From Rehmannia glutinosa (taxonomy: Eukaryota > Streptophyta > Magnoliopsida > Lamiales > Orobanchaceae), in NCBI GenBank assembly GCA_016081115.2, contig CM071928.1, positions 59,031,950-59,095,949 on the forward strand: a stretch of DNA of 64,000 nt, written 5' to 3'. The position numbers and the translations under genes are program-made. Shown here piece by piece: positions 35,915-48,300 of this stretch (position 1 is the stretch's first letter; each line of letters opens with the position of its first letter). A model generated the notes under the pieces. It made no database searches and was not told the origin of the DNA. It saw only the letters and a list, made by a program, of their open reading frames with translations.

Positions 35915-38900
35915 ATGGCACCAACTTATGACTTTACTAAGTTAGGAAAGCAAATCCACACCGGTTCGACGGTGGATTTCGACGAAATGGTGAAGCAGGG
36001 GTCCGACGACACCCTGGTGAAGAAAATTGCTGAGAAGTTGGAAACGTCGGACTAAAACCGTTTCTAACGCTGGAATATCCGATGACCTATGTGGAGGAGG
36101 TCGCACAATTCTACGTGAATGCCGAGATTCACGATGAAGGAATCAAGTCATCTGCTTCACGGAAAGCGGTGACTATTACGCGAAGGATTTGGTGAATATT
36201 GCTCACTACCACCAGTGAAGGAGCAACTAAGATTAAGGAAGTCGATGTAAACCTGGGTGACGCATGGAAAGAGATAGTCAAGTCCGACTTTGCTTTGATA
36301 AAATTATATACACAAAAAAAAGAGACTGGAAGGAGGACTATCACAAATTGTTGGACATAGTTGCCAAATGTATCGACATCAAATTTGGCGACTTTGACCA
36401 ATCAAAGGCAAAGCCGATTGTGATGGCTGCAATCATCGAAAAAAAGAAGATAAATCGGGCTGAGTTTATCTAAAGCAGATCTGCCCGAACGTGGGAACAA
36501 GTCCTTCAAAGAAGATGGCACATTTGGAGGATCCCCGGATATGGCCTGGTGATTGGCCGGCTATTGGAGGTGAAAGGAGTCTCTCTTAGACATGGGAAGG
36601 CTTTCCATGTTAACAAGAGGATGTTCGAGCAAACCTCTCGGCGCACACGAAGAGAGCTTACGCCAAGAGAGCGACACTGATGAGGGGGAATCACCACCCA
36701 AGATACAATGTTTCCTCTCCACCAAGAAGAAAGTTGCCTCTGCAGTGCCAAAGAAGATCTGCCCCCCGCAAAGAAAGAAAACCAAACATGCTCCCGCCCG
36801 CAGCAGCCAGAGTCACTGCCCCGGCGAGCCGTGTCACCCGCCCTGCAGGCGGTCGAGAAGGACTCACAAATGCCTTCTCCGATCGTCAAAAGGAGGAGAA
36901 TCGACAAGCCTGACGGCCAGCTCCTCGAAACAAACACCAAAGACGCCCCGCCGCCCCCACTCGAGAGGACACCGCCTCGAACTTAAATTCCCTAGTACAA
37001 ACCAGGAGACGAAGAAGACTCGTCAAGCGGTCGAACAGAGAAACCAAATGAGTCGGGCCATTACTCGGCTAGCACAAATACAGAGACTACCGGAGAAGTA
37101 GAGTCTCCGATGATGTAGTTGATGAAACGACCAAGTCTCTTTGGAGGCGACCAGCAGAGGCAACCCGAAGACACGCTGTAGCTCACACAAACAAACTCAA
37201 GAAGAACCAAATTGGCGGATAGTGATGTAATGATCCTATCTCCACCTTACCCGGACATCCAAAATCGTCTGCGTGAGTGGAGAAAATGGAAGTTGAGCAA
37301 GTCAAGGAAATGGTTCCAACGGCCGAGTTCATAGAAGAAGAAGAGGAACTGCTAAATTTCCTTGGACTAACTATCGTGCTCCCAAAGACTTGATGAGGAC
37401 AAGCTGCTTAGACATCCCGCAAATCTACAAGGACAGGGAGAGAGCAAAGCAAGTCAAGAAGCCAAGCACGTGAGAAGGCAAGCATCGCCTATCTCGGCAC
37501 CCACGTAACACACACATCCTCTCCTTGATGTCTTCTCCGAAAGTGACGAGGAACCGGAGAATGCTTTTTGCCACAAAAGAGTTACAAATGCGGCAAGCAT
37601 TGCATGAGTCAAGAATCCTTCACGAGCAAAGAGATCGATGGAGGGACCAGGAGAGTCCTCCGACACACGGAAAATCGATCCAATGGGAGTGGTTCAAAAA
37701 TAGCCACGATGTTCTTTGCAACCACTTCCCAGCTCACTCGGAAGAAGCATAAGGAAATGGCGATGAAACCGGGCTAGTGGGGACCCCGGTCGAGCCAACC
37801 CCTATTGAAGGTGTGCTACCACCGCCCCAACGGGCTGAACCATCAATTGCAACAACCGAGTCCGAGACGAGTGACCCCACTCCAAGTCACTCACCGGTGC
37901 GCCGGGAGGGGAAACTCCCTCCACCGCAGCGGCAAGGTCGGAGGATGCCGATGACTCCACAAAGAAGCAAGGAGGAGGCGAAGAAGAGAAATTACAATCA
38001 CAAGAAGAACAACAGAAGTTGCCATCAACGAAGCTCGGGCGATTGAGACTGTCTCACCGAGGTGCCAAGTGCTCAAGAAGGCTAATGACGCCGCCGATGC
38101 GGTCGAGGCACGAGGAAGGAACAGCCCCGGAGTTAACACTGGGCGATGAAAGTGCAATCCATGGGGTTGAGACTCCAATGGATGCCATCGTAGAAGACCC
38201 TAAGACAGTGACACTTTGTCGAAAGGGAGGACTAAGGCCTCGCAGATGAGAGACTGCCGGAGGAAATGAAGGCCCACGGGAGGTTGAGACTTCCCGGGGT
38301 AAAGAGGTCAAGTAGAGAACATCCCTCCCGTAATCATCGACCCATCTCGAAGGAGATCGGCGTCTTCATGATTCCCGGACAACCACGATGTCACTTTTCT
38401 CGGGATCGGAAGGCGAAGAAGAAGTTGAGTCAACCCCCATGACAAATCCAAACGACTCACCAAGTGCGGATGTTCCAGGCACGAGCAAGTCGATCCCAAG
38501 ACTACTCGTCAAACTTTTAACTTTGATGATGAGCCACCACTAGAAATCTCATCATCGTCCGATGACGCTGGCTGATAAGGCCGAGGACAAGTCTCAAAAG
38601 GAAAAATCGGCTAAGACCAACGGTTGTTAAGGCAAATGAGGCTCGGCAAGCGGGTCTATTTCACAACCAAACCCAACAACCGAAAACCACCGCTCTCCGC
38701 TCCTCAAGCTTACAAGAGATCGATTCCCAAAAAGAACTTCACGCGCACCGCTCATCATCGAATGATCCCGGTTGGCGGTGATGAATCTTTTGTAGAATCT
38801 TTCCCTTTCTCACTAGAGATACCATAACTCCACGAAGAGTCGAAAAAATGAGCAAGCACGCTATCACGACCACCTCCTGTTTTTCACTCGAGGCACCATT

Positions 38901-40460
38901 GTTCCGGCCGATTTTGATTTCGACGTTGTATGGCCATCACCGCAATGAAGAATCAAGTTCGAGAAGTGTTCAAGGCACTCTTTGCTTGAGGTTGAACGGA
39001 TGGAGAGGCATCGAGCCTCTTTGGACATGCGCCCGGACAACAGAGATGCCAACCTTACACCGACTTGAGAGGCATCACAATCGGGATAAGGGAATGGTGG
39101 CAACAAAGAAGAATCAATGCGTGTGGAACAGAGATACTTGAACCTTGTTCAACAAGTCTGGTGTGGAGAGCCGAGAATGTTGATGCGAAAGGCGAGGAAC
39201 ACATTGAGCATATGCATGAAGCTCACACTGCGAGATCAAGGCTGCTGCGTGAGCGAAATGCAAATGATATACTGATGTTTGGAAGAACACATGACAAGAA
39301 AATTCAGCCTTCTCATGGCCGAGATGAAGCGATTTCAAATGAGAATCCAACGCTACTCGATCAATTCCGTCTTTGCATACAATGCGCAAAGACTTGAAGC
39401 AGAATTCAACCATCGAAGACTTCGACTTCATGCTTGCCAAAGATGTTCCATGGGGTTCCTCTATCCTTTGATGATGCCAAAAAGGGGAAGAGGAATACCT
39501 TAAAGCAAAGAAAATCAAGGAAAAGAAAGGAGCAAATGAGAAGGAACAATGAGAAGGAAAATCAGTGAGGAAATTTTGAAATCAAGAAAGGAAAATATCT
39601 TTGGGGGAAGGATCAAAAGATATGACCTTGATGATTGCACAAACCCCCAACAGGGTCCTGTCACACGGTGACATTATAAGCGGCAAACTCCCCGTGACTC
39701 GCCACTCCAACACTCTGTTGTATCTATGGCCGAGAAGAGAAAAGCAATTGAAGCGGGGATGAAGGAAGTGGAAGGAAGAATGGATGCCAGGGTGATGAAC
39801 ATCTTGAAAGAACATGGAGGCATTCCGGTTGTGAGAGAGACACGTATGCCATTTCGGATGTCGGGGACAGAGCCAAGATCGATTGACGAATTCAAAACGC
39901 TCGAATCAAGGATATTTTGCAAATATGTCCATGGCTCAAGCTTGGGACTTATCTTGGGAAAAGGGTCTCACATTATGTGAAGAAGGCGACAGACAATGAG
40001 ACTTCCGCGATCCTCTGCTCACACTCTACTAGTTAATCACCAAAAAGAAGAAGACCCCAAGACAAGATACGCCCGAGAGGTAGAGGAAGAAGCGGCAGTG
40101 GAGGAAGAAGCTTGGACCTGAGGCCTCCGCCCAAGAATATCGAATACGTAGATCCGGGAAAGAAAGGAGGGATCTCTTTGGGCTGGAAAACTTGACCAAG
40201 TGGCAAATTTGCGAGTGGCTAAAACTAACGCCGAGTATGCAAAGAGAATAGAAGAAGAAAACAAAAGACAAACTCGGCTATGGCGGGAGAGACAGAAAAA
40301 GAACAAGGAAAGATGAAGGCGCCAGGAAGGCATATGAGAAGAAAAAGAAGGCGGTGACGAGAAGAAGAGGAGAAGAGAAGAAGATCTTTGATCAAGATGA
40401 AAGAAGGAGACAATGAAGGAGATGAAGTGTTCTTTGTCCAACCCTTCCCTGTATTTTATC
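35915..40460 (+). pseudogene. Element C third ORF region (post-pol, Sirevirus env-position ORF)
   Basis: It starts ATGGCACCAACTTATGAC after a 550-bp leader. The N-terminal part (SDDTLVKKIAEKLE, VAQFYVNAEI, GIKSS) resembles the plant-transposon protein domain seen in such ORFs. Lys/Pro-rich and acidic middle parts and a coiled-coil C-terminus follow (MARVMNIL- and RIEEENKRQ-like segments near 39790 and 40250). Element B holds the homologue at 50073-45396. About 4.5 kb, cut by many frameshifts. Position after RNase H fits the envelope-like ORF of Sireviruses; I see no signal peptide or clear membrane segment, so an envelope role is not shown. Confidence 0.65.
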
Positions 40461-40686
40461 ATGTAAATACATACAATGTAAGTCTTACGTAATAAAGCTA
40501 AAAATTCTTTATTTTCGAGTATAGACAAAATGTGCTCGATACACCTTGTAAACAATTTGTGTAAAAGAACAGAATGATATGATCAATAAACGGATCTATT
40601 CTATGCATACATTCTATGTCAATACACTATCTCAGTATGTATCCTTGCTTTGTTTGCATTTTTTTAAATGATTTAAGTTTTGGCAT

Positions 40687-40704
40687 CATCAAAAAGGGGG
40701 AAAT
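40687..40704 (+). other. Polypurine tract of element C
   Basis: ATCATCAAAAAGGGGGAAAT runs directly into the 3' LTR TGTTAGG. It is the plus-strand primer site. Confidence 0.85.
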
Positions 40705-42257
40705 TGTTAGGAATTTTATTGTTTAGATTTTGATGAATGCCATGTAAAACTTAGAATAGAAAGTTGGCACCCCAATTCTTGTTGTAAAATGCATTGTAAT
40801 GAATAGAGCCGGCCAAGGTCGAGTCAAGACAGCCTACGCCCTAACATGCAAGAAGACAACGGAGATCGGAAGGAAGACTTCTGTGAGAGACAAATTGAGT
40901 ATGGCAAAGAGAGGAGTAGACGGGAACTCTGCTTTGAAGAAGCGGTGAGATGCGGTGAGTGGAGCATCGGTCAAGTCACTCAAGAAAAGCCAAGTCTCAA
41001 GTTGAAGTGACAAAGAGTCATCCAATGATTGGAAGGCGACTCTAAGTCACCTGGGAAAGCATGGAAATGCGGTCAAGTCGAGATAATCGTAAAAGAACCG
41101 TTGCACAAAATCAAGAGATTTACTTAAACAAGTAATATCTCCATACCACCTTTCTCGGAGTGCTCGGTCCCGAAGCGTGCAATTGGGATGAACCAATGGG
41201 AAGCACCAAACGTGTCGAGAACTCAAAAGGTGAAAGAACAATTCATACGAGGAAATGGCAATTCCAAGAACTCGCAAGCCAACGATCGCAAAGTGACTTT
41301 CAAAAATAAGCCTATCTCTTCAACGGGCAAATTTTTGAAAGTTCACTATAAAAGGCCGAGGAGTTTGTTTGAGAAAAGAGATGCATGAATGACACATACG
41401 TGAGATACACAAGCATATTAGAAAAATCAAACAATCTCAATCCTCAAGCCTACATTTGAAGTACATCAATCCAACACTCACTGTGAAGGAAAGAGAACTT
41501 CAATCGGTTGAAGAGAAAAATATCTGAAAACAAGGGGTCTACATTCCGGAAAGGATTGTAGAAAGGTTCAAGGTTGAACCAAGTCTTAAGCTTTTGGAGG
41601 GCTTCGTGATCAAATCCAAAGAGCTTGAGCAAGTGAGTCAGAGTGTAGTAGCAAGCAGCCGCCTGTGAAGAAGAGCCGAGTCGTCTGAGAAGCCACCGAG
41701 TGATCAAGGCGTCTCGCATCGAGTCCCTAAGGATCAAGTCGGTTTGTTGTGATCAAGACTTGTATCGGGATTGTTACCACTTTGTAAACTGATCATTACT
41801 TAGTGGATTCCTCCGGGAGTTGGAGAAGAGAGGAGTAGAAGAATTACCCCATCTTGAACCTCTATAAAAACTTTACTTGTGTCATTTACATTTCAAAGAT
41901 TTAAATTCTGCACTTTTAATCGCTTATGTCTGTGATAAATTTGCTATCCATTTGATAATTTACAAGTACTAAATCAAGCTCTAATATCTTGCTTAATCAA
42001 ATTTAAGGGTGTTAAGTCTTCCATTAAAATAAAACCACAAAATTTGAGTTAAATTGTAGCCAACAAATTGAGTTACTCCATCAACAAACTCAAATTGAGT
42101 GCATTGAGAGATTAACTCTATTGAGTGACTAATTCGATTGTCCATCAAGGACACAACAGAATTAACTCTGTAGATTTAAAAGGACTAAATCAAAAATTTG
42201 GTAAGGTTTATTCAACCCCCCCTCTAAACCTTACACTTACACCCCTTGGGACCTACA
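40705..42257 (+). repeat. Element C 3' LTR
   Basis: TGTTAGGAATTTT to GGGACCTACA, 1553 bp, followed by the TCGTT duplication. It differs from the 5' LTR mainly in clustered small changes, e.g. GAGCCGGCCAAGGTCGAG here against GAGCTGGCCAAGCTGAG at 28339. Confidence 0.92.
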
Positions 42258-42262
42258 TCGTT

Positions 42263-43263
42263 GATGCCCATAAGACATTGCTCGACTTCTTCATGATCGG
42301 ATGTAAGAAGTTCATCCCATGTTGTTGGTTTGGCTTTGGCCTTCAATGCTTTGTGAAAGTGTTTTTTCTTTCTTTGTTCGTCTTTCTCATTTGGACAATT
42401 TGTAATATGGTGTCTAGGTTTTCCGCATCTAAAACAAGAATTGTCTCTTGTTATTCTTTCCTTGTTTTATTTACAAATTTTGTAAAGTTTCTAATAAGTT
42501 CCTAATCTTCATCTTCATCTTCACTAGAATAATGATATTTCGATTTTGAGGCAAGACTTTGTGGAGTTGATCCCATACCCGGTTGAGAAGTTGATGCCTT
42601 TGAGTTACTCCTTTCATTGGTATAAACTTCATAGATGAGAAGATTGCCAATAAGCTCATCAAAATTTAGAGTTTCCAAATTTTGAGCTTCCGTAATAGCG
42701 GTAATTTTTTCGGACCAAGAGGCGGGAAGAGCATTAAGAACTTTTGTAACCTTATCCTCTTCGGAAATAATTTTTCCAAGTGCAACTAGAGGATTTACAA
42801 TATTGTCAAGCCTTTCAACCATTTTAGAAATATTTTCACCAATATTCATAGTGAAATTTTTGAACTCTTTGACCAACTTACGATCTTGTTTCACTTTCTT
42901 TGTGCCTTCATAGATAACTTCCAATGTTTCCCAAACATCATGAGCGGATCAAATACCTATAATACGATTATATTTCGTAGCGGTAAGAAAACAATGAAGA
43001 ATGTTAAGAGTTTTACTATTTAAGGAGAATATTTTCTTGTCTTCATCATCATACTCTTTGAGAGCTTTGGGCATTTGTGTTCCCTCTTCCTTTTTCTTCA
43101 TTGGAATGGATACTCCGTTTATAACCGTGTTCCAAATATCAAATCCGCAACCTTGTAAGTAGCATTCCATTTGATCCTTCCAAAATGCATAATTGTTGGA
43201 GTAGAAGAGAGGCGGTCTATTGAATGATGCACAAGTTGGTAGATAGCTCTCGTTCGTAGCCAT
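42263..43263 (-). pseudogene. Element A gag, 5' half with first zinc knuckle
   Basis: The best start is the ATG at 43263 (MATNESYLPT, then NYAFWKDQM, the copia gag N-terminus). An upstream in-frame extension from 43326 runs through the primer site and is not the real start. A TGA lies near 42947 between ATKYNRIIGI and SAHDVWETL. The frame 42924-42502 continues with gag core (VIYEGTKK, VTKVLNALPASW) and ends EDEDED. A knuckle CFRCGKPRHHITNC follows at about 42440-42394 in another frame. Two knuckles in one gag (the other at about 27800-27838) is a notable trait. Confidence 0.8.
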
Positions 43264-43312
43264 AGATCTTTCCTCTTTACTCGCAATATGGAATGAGCTT
43301 GCCAAAGAGTTT

Positions 43313-43325
43313 GACTTTGATGCCA
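43313..43325 (-). other. Primer-binding site of element A (degenerate)
   Basis: The minus strand reads TGGCATCAAAGTC two bases after the LTR, a diverged form of TGGTATCAGAGC. Gag sequence continues from it. Confidence 0.55.
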
Positions 43326-43327
43326 CT

Positions 43328-43566
43328 TGTTAGTCCAAGTGGCTACGATAATCTACAGGGGGTGAATAAATTATGCCGATTTTCCGAGTTTCACCCTCTT
43401 TTTCGAAAGTGAAGATGATAGCAATAATATAAATACCGAAAATAAACAACACACGTCGATTTATAGAGCTTCACCCCACCTAGGGACTACTTTCTCTACC
43501 ACCCCAGTATATCCGGGATGGGTTTCGAAAAAGAAAAAGAATTTTTTTAATAATTACCAAAATTAT
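43328..43566 (-). repeat. Element A 5' LTR, first part (interrupted by element B)
   Basis: TGTTAGTCCAAGTGGCTACG matches the left LTR start at 24108. The match runs to ...ACCAAAATTAT, where element B begins; it resumes at 57733. Confidence 0.85.
43562..43566. repeat. Target-site duplication of element B, left copy (ATTAT)
   Basis: ATTAT at 43562-43566 and 57728-57732 flanks B; the undisturbed LTR at 24340-24355 reads AAAATTATTACAAC, a single copy. Confidence 0.92.
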
Positions 43567-45143
43567 TGTAGGTCCCAAGGGGTGTGAGTAAGGTTTAGAA
43601 GGGGGGGTTGAATAAACCTTACCAACTTTTCGATTTTAGTTCTTTTAAAATATTATAGAGTTAAATACACAGCTAAGTCCTTGGGGGACAGCTAAATTAG
43701 TTAACCAACAGAGTTAGCCACTCAACAGACTCGATTGAGCTGTTGATAGAATAACTCAGTTGTTTAGTCTAAACCTTAACTTGGCTGTGATGAGATTTTC
43801 AGCGAAAGACTTAACACCCTAGAATTTGGTTTAAATTTATTTTAAACACTTGATTTTAGCACTTAGTTACTTATCAGTTGGATAGCAAATTATCAGCGGA
43901 TATAAAATGATATGCAGAAATAAAATGTTGAAATGTAAATGACACAATAATTTTTATAGAGGTTCGAAGATGGGGTAATTCTTCTACTCCTCTCTTCTCC
44001 AACTCCTGGAGGAATCCACTAAGTATTGATCAATGTACAAAGTGGTTATCAGTCCAGATACAAGTCTTGATCACACAACTGACTTGCTCCTTTGGGACTC
44101 AGTCTGGAGATGCCTTGGTCACACAGCTAGCTTCTCGTCCGACTCAGCTTCTTCACAGGGCGGCTGCCTTGTTACTTCAGCTTACTTGCTCAAGCTTCTT
44201 GGATTTCATCATGAAGCCCTCCAATAACTTGAGACTGCTTCGACCTTGAACCTTTCTACAATCCTCCTTGGAACGTAGACCCCTTTTGCTTCTTCAAAAG
44301 TTTCCTCTTCAAAAGTTTGAAGTTGTCTTTCCTTCACAACTAAGTATTGGATCGATTTCCTTCGAGAGTTAGGCTTGAGGATTTGCTTGAATAACTTGAG
44401 AATATATTGCAGGTTGCAGTTTGAATAATTGCTCGTTATCTCAGGTATGCAAGGTAACCTTTTCTCAAAGTGATTCCTCAGCCTTTTATAGGGAACTTTC
44501 AAAAATATGCCCGTTGAAGAGATAGGCTGATTTTTAAAAATCACTTGTGTTCATTGGCTTGTCTTGTTGCAGTCCTTGATGTTGACATTTCCTCATATTA
44601 AATGAATGTTCACTTTTTCGAGAATCGACACGAGTGCGATCTTCCCATTGGTTTATTCCTTTTGCACGCTTCTGGGACTGAGCGATTTAAGACATGGCAG
44701 CATGGAAGTATTACTTATTTAAGTAAACTTCTTGACTTCTGTGCAACGGATTCTTTTCAGTTGTCTTGATTTGAATGCAGTCCTTTATTCCCTAGGTGAC
44801 CTTGAGTTAGCTTCCAATCAATGGATGACTCATCTGTCACTTCAACTTGATACTTGGCTTCTTGAGTTGACTTGATTAACTCTTCATACAGCTGCGTCTC
44901 AGCTGATACTCCTTCAGTCGAGTCCTTGACATCTCTTCCTTGCCATACTCAGCTGCTTCATAGCGGAGTCTTCATCCTAGTCTTCAGTTGACTTCTTGTA
45001 TATCCAGCACGGTGACTTGACTTTCGGCTCATACAAAATTACCTATCTATTACAATACAAATTACAAGGAAAATGGGGTGCCAACTTTCTAGTCTAAGTT
45101 TTACATGGCATTCATCAAAATCTAAGCAATAAATTTCCCAACA
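43567..45143 (-). repeat. Element B 3' LTR
   Basis: TGTAGGTCCCAAGGGG to TTCCCAACA on the plus strand, 1577 bp. TATA box complement CCTTTTATAG is at 44482-44491. Confidence 0.9.
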
Positions 45144-45160
45144 ATTTCCCCCTTTTTGAT
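45144..45160 (-). other. Polypurine tract of element B (complement)
   Basis: ATTTCCCCCTTTTTGAT adjoins the LTR end; on the minus strand it is a run of purines ahead of TGTTGGGAAA. Confidence 0.8.
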
Positions 45161-45395
45161 GATGCCAAAACTTAAAACATACAAACAAAATGTAAGCATC
45201 AAAGATACATACAGACAATGCAGTAACAGAGAATGTATGCGTAGAATCAATCTTTTCATTGATCATAACATTCTTGTTCTTTACACATCTATTTACAATG
45301 TGTATCAGAGCAAACATAGCATTCTATATCTACACAAAAATATAGAAATTGCAAATTTCTTATTCAACGTACAGAAGACTTACATATATATGCAT

Positions 45396-48300
45396 TTACA
45401 ATAGTAAAATACATGAAGGGGTGGACAACAACACTTCATCGCCTTCGCTGCCTCCTTCTTTCTTCTTCAGCTCTGTCGTCTCTGCTCTCTTTCTCTTCTT
45501 TTCATCTTCAGCTGCTTTCTTCTTCTCGTAAGCTCTCTTCGCAGCTTCATCTCTTCTTTTTATTTCTTGTCTTTCTTGCCACAGCTGATCTTGCCTTCTA
45601 TTTTCCTCTTCAATCCTCTTTACATATTCAACATTTTTCCTCTTCACTTCCAGATTGGCTACTTCATCGTACCCAGCCCGATAGATCCTTCCCTTCTTGC
45701 CTGGATCTATATATTCAATATTTTTAGGTAGAGGTCTAGGTTTAAAGCCTCTACCTCTGCCACTTTTTCCTCCTCCTCTGGGCGTGTATTGTACTGGAGC
45801 CTTCTTCTTACAAAAAGTGACCAAAGCAGAGTGATCATCGCTAGTAGTCTGGCTTTGTCGCCTTCTTCGCACGCTTTCGACCCTTTCTCCCGGACAAGTC
45901 CCAAAAATGGGCTATGGACATATCCTTGAAGTATCCCTCGGACTCGAGCATTTTAAACTCTTCAACGGATCTTGGCTCGTTTCCATCATCTGGAATGGCA
46001 TCAGTGTCTTTTCCTGTCGGAATGCCTCCGAATTGTTTCAACACTTCTAGAACACGGGCACCCGTCTTCCTTTCAACCTCCTTCATCCATGCTTCTACGA
46101 TTTTTCTCTTCTCAGACATAGGCACAACAGAGTGTTGGAGCGGCAGAGTCACCGGAAGTTTGTTGATTATGCTAGCTGTGACATGGCCTTGTTGAGGGGT
46201 TTTAGCAAACATTAGGGTCACATCCTTTGACCCTTCCCTCTCAATAGCTTTTCCCTTCTCCTTCTTCTGTTCTTCAGCTGTTTCCTTCTTCTTCTCATCT
46301 GCTGACCCTTTCAACATCTTCAGTTATTCCTCTTCCTCCTTTTTGGCATCATCAAAGGAGAGAGGAACCCCTGGAAATATCCCTGCGAGCATGAAGTCTA
46401 ATCGGCTGATAGCTGAGTCCTGGTTGGAGTCTGCTGTGGAGTATGCTGTTCGAAATTCTGAGTGGGTGGCTTTGGATTCGGCTGCCACCAGTTTCATCTC
46501 AGCCATAAGGAAGCTGAACTTGGCATTCATACTTTCCTCTACGCGCAGAAGTTCTTTTCTTTGAAATTCTCGCAGCAGTTCCATTTCAGTTGTATGGGAG
46601 GCATGCATTCTGTCAATAGTTTCTTGCATCCTCTTCTTCATGTCAGCATTATCAGCGCTCCAGAGCAGCATTTTGTTGTACAATGCTTTGAAGTATCTGA
46701 CTTGTTCGTATCGCATTGTACTCTGCTGTTGACACCATTCTCTGATCCTCAGCACAATCCCTCTTAAGTTGGCTATGAGATTGGCATCCCTGTTGTCCAG
46801 CCGCATATCCAGCGAGGCCTGGTGCCTTTCAATTTTCTCAATCTCTCCAAGGATAGTCTTAAAGACTTCACGCACCTCAGTTGTTATCTCAGTCTCAACT
46901 GGCGGCCAAGCAACATCAGAGTCGAACTTTGCTGGGACAATGGAGTCAGTGGGAATCACTGGATCAGGTTTGTGGTATCGTTTAAAACTCACGAGCTTTT
47001 TTTTACAAAGGTCGCACCTCAATTGAAAAAGGAAAAGTTTATTCGAAAGCATCATCACGGACGTAAGGTATGGAATGTACAGTCGTTCAAGCCTGTGATG
47101 TGCCTGGTTGAGTCGACTCTACTACAGCTTTGGGAGCCTACGCAGACAACTCGGTTTCAGCTGGGCCTTGGTGTAAGGGTTGGCCAGCTGACTGAGCCTC
47201 AGCTGTCTTAACAGCTTCTTCGGCCTCAGTGGTTTCTGCTAAATGAATTGGCGTGTCCTCAGCTTCACCATCAGTGTCATTGTAAGATGATGAAGCCTGA
47301 GGATTTGGTTCATCATCAAAATTTAAAGTTTGTCGAGCAGCCTTGAATTTTGGCTTGCTCGTACTTGGTGGAACATCCTCATCTGAGTCTTTTTGATGTG
47401 CAGCAGGGGTGGACTCACCTTCATCTTCAGATCCCAGAAATGATATATCAGGGTTGTCTTGGGAATCATGAAGTGCACTAATTTCCATCTCTTATTCTTT
47501 AATGTGAACAGGAGGGATGTTCTGCATTTCTGTCTCTTTACCAAGGGAAGTCTCAACCTCCCTCGGGCCTTCATTACCTCCTGCAGTCTCAACTGCAGCA
47601 AGGCCTTATACATTTCCTTCGACAGACGCAGTTGTCTTAGGATCTTCTGCGGTGGCATCCACATGAGTCTCAACTCCTTGGATTGCACTTTCATTGCCCA
47701 GAGTGTTAACTCCCGGGGCAGATCTATCATGTGCCTCGACTGCATCAGCAGCGTCCTCAGCCTGCAAAGCTGTTGGCACTTCAGCTGAGACAGACTTAAC
47801 TATCCGAGCTTCGTCATTGACAACTTGTTGTTGTTCTATTTCTTTTTATTTCTCCACTTTGCCTCCTTTCTGCATTGTGGAGTCATCTGCAAAGATCCTC
47901 CGACCCTAGGCAGCGGTGGAGTGAGTTTCCGCTCGGTGGCGCACACCACCGAGTGACTTATGTTGGGGTCACTCTGCTCCAGACTCCCGACTGCTTCCTT
48001 TGAGTGTTCAGCTGTGGGGGCAGGTGGTAAGACACCTTCAACAGGGGTTGGCTCAACTTGGGTGCCCAAGTTCCTAGTGTCATCGCCATGTCCCTTAGAT
48101 CCGTCCTCTGAGTGAACTAAAGAAGTGGTTGCAGCAATAACTGTGGCAATCTGTTGCACCACTCCCAACGGATCAATTTCAGCTGTGATTTGGAAGACTC
48201 TCGTGGTCCTTCCGTCTGTTGTTGCTCATGCATCAACGTGGATTCCCACATGGCTTGCTGCATGTCCAACTTTTCTTGTACATCAATGGGGTCCATGTCC

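Larger units (their letters stand above)
28237..42257 (+). mobile_element. Element C: about 14-kb Sirevirus-like copia retrotransposon
   Basis: A complete plus-strand element: 5' LTR 28237-29769, primer site 29772-29783, interior with gag-pol and a third ORF region, purine tract 40687-40704, 3' LTR 40705-42257, TSD TCGTT. LTR lengths differ by 20 bp (1533 and 1553) through many one- to few-base lesions, several at CAG/CTG sites. It belongs to the same family as element B. The structure is intact but the reading frames are not. Confidence 0.93.

Noticed and set aside
36592..37101. Open frame of 169 codons as a separate protein
   Set aside because: It is a shifted frame of the third ORF region of element C; the frame homologous to element B is another one (36708-36986).
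42949..43326. Start of element A gag at 43326
   Set aside because: That start is GTG within the primer-binding site; the ATG at 43263 fits the copia gag N-terminus.
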